Shown here one piece after another: positions 5,694-8,031 of a DNA stretch of 8,031 nucleotides; position 1 is the first letter of the stretch, and each line of letters starts with the position of its first letter. Source of the stretch: Ignavibacteria bacterium (lineage in GTDB: Bacteria > Bacteroidota > Ignavibacteria > Tepidaquicellales > OLB5); the NCBI GenBank assembly GCA_030835005.1, contig JAUQWT010000228.1, forward strand, positions 1 to 8,031. The letters are read 5' to 3'. The position numbers and the translations under genes were made by a program. The notes below the pieces were generated by a model. It did no database searches. It was not told the origin of the DNA and saw only the letters and a list, made by a program, of their open reading frames with translations.

Positions 5694-6089
5694 ATGCACA
5701 CTGATCCAATTTCAGATTATCTAACCAGAATCAGGAACGCACAGAAAGCTAAAAAGAAATCTGTCGAAGTACCTGCTTCAAAACTTAAAGTAAAGATCAC
5801 AGAGATCCTTAACAAACAGGGATTTGTGGGTGAGTTTAATGTTGTTGATACAGCAACAAAACAGGGTAATATAGTCATTAAATTGAAATATATTAATGGA
5901 GACGCCGTTATTTTAGGTCTGGAAAGAGTCAGTAGGCCGGGTATTCGGAAATATGTTCCTTCTGATGCCATTCCTAAAGTTCTTAACGGACTTGGAGTCG
6001 CGATCGTCTCAACATCTAAAGGATTGATGACTGATAAAGAAGCAAGATCACTTGGTGTCGGCGGAGAAGTACTCTGCAGCATTTGGTAG
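5694..6089 (+). CDS. rpsH: 30S ribosomal protein S8 (uS8)
   Basis: Primary binder of the central domain of 16S rRNA and, in E. coli, the translational repressor of the spc operon. At 131 aa it has the standard length. It starts MHTDPISDYLTRIRNAQKAK; the C-terminal RNA-binding domain carries VSRPGIRKYV (about 79-88) and the signature STSKGLMTDKEARSLGVGGE (about 106-125), ending VLCSIW. The ATG at 5694 has no Shine-Dalgarno, only the tract AAGTATATATA. In E. coli the repressor site lies near the L5 start; I see no clear S8-like hairpin there in this sequence, so S8 autoregulation is not supported here. Confidence 0.98.
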   Translation: MHTDPISDYLTRIRNAQKAKKKSVEVPASKLKVKITEILNKQGFVGEFNVVDTATKQGNIVIKLKYINGDAVILGLERVSRPGIRKYVPSDAIPKVLNGLGVAIVSTSKGLMTDKEARSLGVGGEVLCSIW

Positions 6090-6126
6090 TAAATAATTTT
6101 TGTGAAAGTCTAAATTTAGTTTAATA

Positions 6127-6666
6127 ATGTCAAGAATAGGTAAAAAACCGGTTCCAATTTTAAAGGGTGTTAAGGTTGAAAAATCCGGAGATAATATAAC
6201 AGTAACAGGACCTAAAGGTTCAATGAGCCTTTATGTTAACCCTTTGATCAAATCGCAGATAAATGAAAATGAGATTGAGTTTACCAGGGGATCCGATCTG
6301 AAGAGAGAAAAGTCCCTTCATGGATTGTATGCTATTTTGGTTAAGAACATGATCAATGGAGTTGCTGAAGGATTTTCGAGGAAACTTGAACTTGTTGGTA
6401 TCGGGTACAGAGCCGAGATCAAACAGGGCAAGCTTTTTCTGAACCTTGGATTTTCTCATCCGATAATTTTCGTTGCTCCCGAGGGCATAAAAGTTGAAAC
6501 TCCTACAGATACTGCAATTCTGATCTCAGGTATAGATAAGCAGCTTGTTGGCCAGGTTGCTGCCAAGATAAGATCATTTAAGATCCCTGAACCATACAAA
6601 GGAAAAGGAATCAAGTACGAAGGTGAATACATCAGGCGTAAAGCAGGAAAAGCAGCTGCTAAATAG
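6127..6666 (+). CDS. rplF: 50S ribosomal protein L6 (uL6)
   Basis: Two-domain large-subunit protein near the sarcin-ricin loop and the elongation-factor binding site. The 179 aa match the family (175-184). The two homologous alpha/beta domains span roughly residues 1-80 and 83-160; it starts MSRIGKKPVPILKGV, and the C-terminal domain contains GFSHPIIFVAPEGIKVETPT and the signature PEPYKGKGIKYEGEYIRRKAG near the end. The ATG at 6127 lacks a Shine-Dalgarno. A 58-base gap separates it from L18, one of the larger spacings in the run, and contains the palindrome-like GTTAACATTTTAAC at 6683-6696. Confidence 0.98.
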   Translation: MSRIGKKPVPILKGVKVEKSGDNITVTGPKGSMSLYVNPLIKSQINENEIEFTRGSDLKREKSLHGLYAILVKNMINGVAEGFSRKLELVGIGYRAEIKQGKLFLNLGFSHPIIFVAPEGIKVETPTDTAILISGIDKQLVGQVAAKIRSFKIPEPYKGKGIKYEGEYIRRKAGKAAAK

Positions 6667-6724
6667 CCGAAACTTTTTTAGAGTTAACATTTTAACGAAC
6701 AGATAAATAATTTTAATAAGCAGT

Positions 6725-7090
6725 ATGCCAAGTAAAGTAAAATTAAGTCCGCGCCAAAAAATAAAATACCGTATCAGGAAAAGGATTACCGGCACAGCTG
6801 AGCGTCCCAGATTTGTAATATACAGAAGCCTGAATAATGTTTATGCCCAGTTGATCGATGACGTGAGCAGGAAGACAATTTGTTCTGTTTCTTCAATATC
6901 CAAAGATGTAAAAGGTGATAGTGAGAAAAGAACTAAGACTGATAAAAGCAAACTGATAGGCAAGAAGATTGCTGAGAAGGCATTGGAGAACAAGATCAAA
7001 AAAGTAGTGTTTGATAGAAATGGCTACCTTTATCACGGTAGAGTGAAATCTATTGCAGATGCTGCTCGTGAGGCGGGGCTGGAATTTTAG
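6725..7090 (+). CDS. rplR: 50S ribosomal protein L18 (uL18)
   Basis: 5S rRNA-binding protein of the central protuberance, acting with L5. The 121 aa match the family (115-122). The basic N-terminal tail (PRQKIKYRIRKRITGTAERP, about 9-28) is followed by the RNase H-like core RFVIYRSLNNVYAQLIDD, the middle segment IGKKIAEKALENKI and the closing signature VVFDRNGYLYHGRVKSIADA ending in REAGLEF. The ATG at 6725 has no strong ribosome site. S5 normally follows within a few bases; here 212 bases containing a tRNA gene intervene. Confidence 0.98.
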   Translation: MPSKVKLSPRQKIKYRIRKRITGTAERPRFVIYRSLNNVYAQLIDDVSRKTICSVSSISKDVKGDSEKRTKTDKSKLIGKKIAEKALENKIKKVVFDRNGYLYHGRVKSIADAAREAGLEF

Positions 7091-7097
7091 AGCATTC

Positions 7098-7127
7098 CTG
7101 ACAATAGCGGCCCTAACTCCTTATAAT
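7098..7127 (+). promoter_or_regulatory. Candidate promoter of the tRNA-Gln gene
   Basis: CTGACA at 7098-7103 (5 of 6 to TTGACA) and a perfect TATAAT at 7122-7127 are separated by 18 bases. A start near 7134 would leave a 5' leader of about 8 bases before the tRNA at 7142. The site begins 8 bases after the L18 stop, so the tRNA may be transcribed both from the operon and by itself. Confidence 0.5.
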
Positions 7128-7141
7128 TCAAATAATTATAT

Positions 7142-7212
7142 TCTCGGGTCGTCTAATGGCAGGACAGCGGCCTTTGGAGCCGTTAGTGGAGGTTCGACTC
7201 CTCCCTCGAGAA
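7142..7212 (+). tRNA. tRNA-Gln, anticodon TTG
   Basis: A complete 71-base cloverleaf can be drawn. The 7-bp acceptor stem pairs TCTCGGG (7142-7148) with CTCGAGA (7205-7211), with one G-U pair. The D stem is GTC/GAC (7151-7153 and 7163-7165) around a loop with the GG pair. The anticodon stem is GCGGC/GCCGT with loop CTTTGGA (7172-7178), giving anticodon TTG at 7174-7176. The variable loop is 4 bases and the T arm GGAGG/CCTCC encloses TTCGACT. The weak T1-A72 first pair is a known glutamine identity feature. The discriminator is A7212; the next bases are CTG, so CCA is not encoded and must be added enzymatically. It reads CAA codons (and CAG by wobble). It is on the same strand as the ribosomal genes, so processing from the operon transcript would cut it between L18 and S5. 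Confidence 0.96.
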
Positions 7213-7239
7213 CTGCGGTTTTTGTTAAATTTTAACTTA

Positions 7240-7273
7240 TTGTGGATTTTCATATTTTTTTTATATATATTTG
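7240..7273 (+). promoter_or_regulatory. Candidate promoter before S5
   Basis: TATATTTG at 7266-7273 fits the Bacteroidota TAnnTTTG -10-type element and repeats exactly the 8-mer in candidate promoter P2 before L2. TTGTGG at 7240-7245 is a possible upstream element, but the spacing is loose (20 bases to TATATT, or 16-18 to the overlapping TATATA). It could drive S5 and downstream genes after the tRNA break. The surroundings are extremely AT-rich, so the match may be fortuitous. Confidence 0.33.
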
Positions 7274-7302
7274 TAATTAGAATTGATAAAAAATATTAAT
7301 TA

Positions 7303-7809
7303 ATGGCAAAAAAAGTAAAAGCTGGCGAATTACAGTTAAAAGATAAACTTGTTTACATAGGAAGAGTTGCAAAAGTTGTAAAAGGCGGAAGAAGGTTCAG
7401 CTTTACTTCTGTTATTGTTGTTGGCGATGGCAACGGTCATGTTGGGATTGGATTGGGTAAGGCAAACGAAGTTTCCTCAGCAATTGCAAAAGGCTCTGAT
7501 GATGCACGTAAGAACTTAGTTTATGTACCTTTACGTAAAGGTACACTACCTCATGAAGTAGTCGGCAAGTATGGTGCAGGTAAAGTACTTCTGAAACCTG
7601 CAACTCCGGGAACCGGACTTATAGCGGGTGGCGGTGTCAGAGCGGTTTTAGAGGCTGCCGGAATCCAGGATGTACTGACTAAATCACTTGGCTCTTCAAA
7701 TCCTCACAATATGGTAAAAGCTACAATGAACGCCTTAAGAAATATTTATGATGCAAAAGCGCTGGCTTCCAGAAGAGGCGTTGAAATTCAAACAATTTTC
7801 ATGAATTAA
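7303..7809 (+). CDS. rpsE: 30S ribosomal protein S5 (uS5)
   Basis: 30S body protein at the mRNA entry channel and decoding region, involved in accuracy. The 168 aa match the family. The N-terminal double-stranded-RNA-binding-like domain (about 12-78) contains the loop RVAKVVKGGRRFSFTSVIVV, where spectinomycin-resistance changes arise in E. coli; it looks wild type, with no deletion. VVGDGNGHVGIGLGKANEV follows, then the C-terminal domain with PATPGTGLIAGGGVRAVLEA (about 100-119) and SLGSSNPHNMVKATMNALRN. The ATG at 7303 has no Shine-Dalgarno and follows a purely A/T tract. It is separated from L18 by the tRNA-Gln and may have its own promoter. L30 follows after 21 bases. Confidence 0.98.
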   Translation: MAKKVKAGELQLKDKLVYIGRVAKVVKGGRRFSFTSVIVVGDGNGHVGIGLGKANEVSSAIAKGSDDARKNLVYVPLRKGTLPHEVVGKYGAGKVLLKPATPGTGLIAGGGVRAVLEAAGIQDVLTKSLGSSNPHNMVKATMNALRNIYDAKALASRRGVEIQTIFMN

Positions 7810-7830
7810 TATCCAGCAGGATAATATAAA

Positions 7831-8007
7831 TTGGCAAAGATAAAAGTAAAACAAATAGCAAGCACCATCGATAGGCCTAAGGCTCAGAAGAGGATCATTG
7901 AATCATTGGGGCTTGGCAAGATCAGCAGAATAAGAGAACACAACGATACACCCCAGATCAGGGGCATGATTTTTAAAGTAAAGCATTTAGTTGAAGTTAC
8001 TAATTAA
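7831..8007 (+). CDS. rpmD: 50S ribosomal protein L30 (uL30), TTG start
   Basis: Small large-subunit protein of the bacterial L30 family. The 58 aa are standard. The sequence starts MAKIKVKQIASTIDRPKAQK, continues with RIIESLGLGKISRIREHNDT and ends RGMIFKVKHLVEVTN, matching the family's IgRpxxQrxTlxgLGLgkxxrxv pattern with the usual closing VxHLVxVe strand. Initiation is at TTG 7831; no ATG lies near, and AGGA at 7818-7821 is about 9 bases upstream. It is the last complete gene here; L15 would be expected just beyond the window, and the 24 bases after the stop hold no start codon that can be judged. Confidence 0.95.
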   Translation: MAKIKVKQIASTIDRPKAQKRIIESLGLGKISRIREHNDTPQIRGMIFKVKHLVEVTN

Positions 8008-8031
8008 GATTATACATTCAATAACGAAATA

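Noticed and set aside
5717..6082. 121-codon minus-strand frame inside S8
   Set aside because: Antisense to an unmistakable S8 gene; composition rich in L, S, T and P typical of a shadow frame.
7053..7235. 60-codon + strand frame running from L18 through the tRNA
   Set aside because: It overlaps the end of L18 in another frame and reads straight through the tRNA-Gln cloverleaf, so it is not a gene.
7213..7302. Intrinsic terminator after the tRNA
   Set aside because: GTTAAATTTTAAC is too short and AT-rich to be a stable terminator hairpin, and the T-run at 7253-7262 has no GC-rich stem before it.
1..8031. CRISPR array, insertion sequence or phage-type attachment site, including at the tRNA
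   Set aside because: No spaced direct repeats, transposase frames or terminal repeats were seen, and the tRNA is followed by S5 without an integrase gene or a duplicated tRNA end.

Overview
This window is a continuous run of the S10-spc ribosomal protein locus, read entirely on the + strand. The order is L2, S19, L22, [small secreted protein], S3, L16, L29, S17, L14, L24, L5, S14, S8, L6, L18, [tRNA-Gln], S5, L30. All seventeen ribosomal protein genes look intact and are complete within the window. The DNA is AT-rich (about 40% GC by eye). The zinc-free short S14 (89 aa), the HPM variant of the L2 HPxGGGEG motif, the Chlorobi/Bacteroidota-like S3 and S17 sequences, and the many starts without a Shine-Dalgarno (SD) sequence suggest a member of the Bacteroidota/Chlorobiota/Ignavibacteriota group. 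That placement is an inference from protein resemblance, not a tested phylogeny.

Layout. Positions 1-328 hold no convincing + strand gene. They contain a possible divergent gene start at the left edge and two promoter-like sites (147-175 and 210-240), with an inverted repeat between them. The usual upstream neighbours (S10, L3, L4, L23) are not adjacent to L2, so the transcription unit appears to start at L2. From 329 to 7090 the genes are tightly packed, mostly 4-60 bases apart. From 7091 to 7302 there is a wider gap holding a complete tRNA-Gln(UUG) gene, with a promoter-like site before it and another after it. S5 and L30 follow, and the window ends just before the expected L15 gene.

How the parts work together. 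The products are core components of both ribosomal subunits: the 5S rRNA binders L5 and L18, the exit-tunnel proteins L22, L24 and L29, the mRNA-entry proteins S3 and S5, and early assembly proteins such as S8, S17 and L24. Two cargo genes break the conserved order. One is a 130-aa protein with a signal peptide between L22 and S3, starting 4 bases after the L22 stop. The other is the tRNA-Gln between L18 and S5. S17 and L5 also carry unusual charged N-terminal extensions. These four departures, plus the apparent promoter region before L2, are the main points of interest. The rest is an ordinary housekeeping locus.
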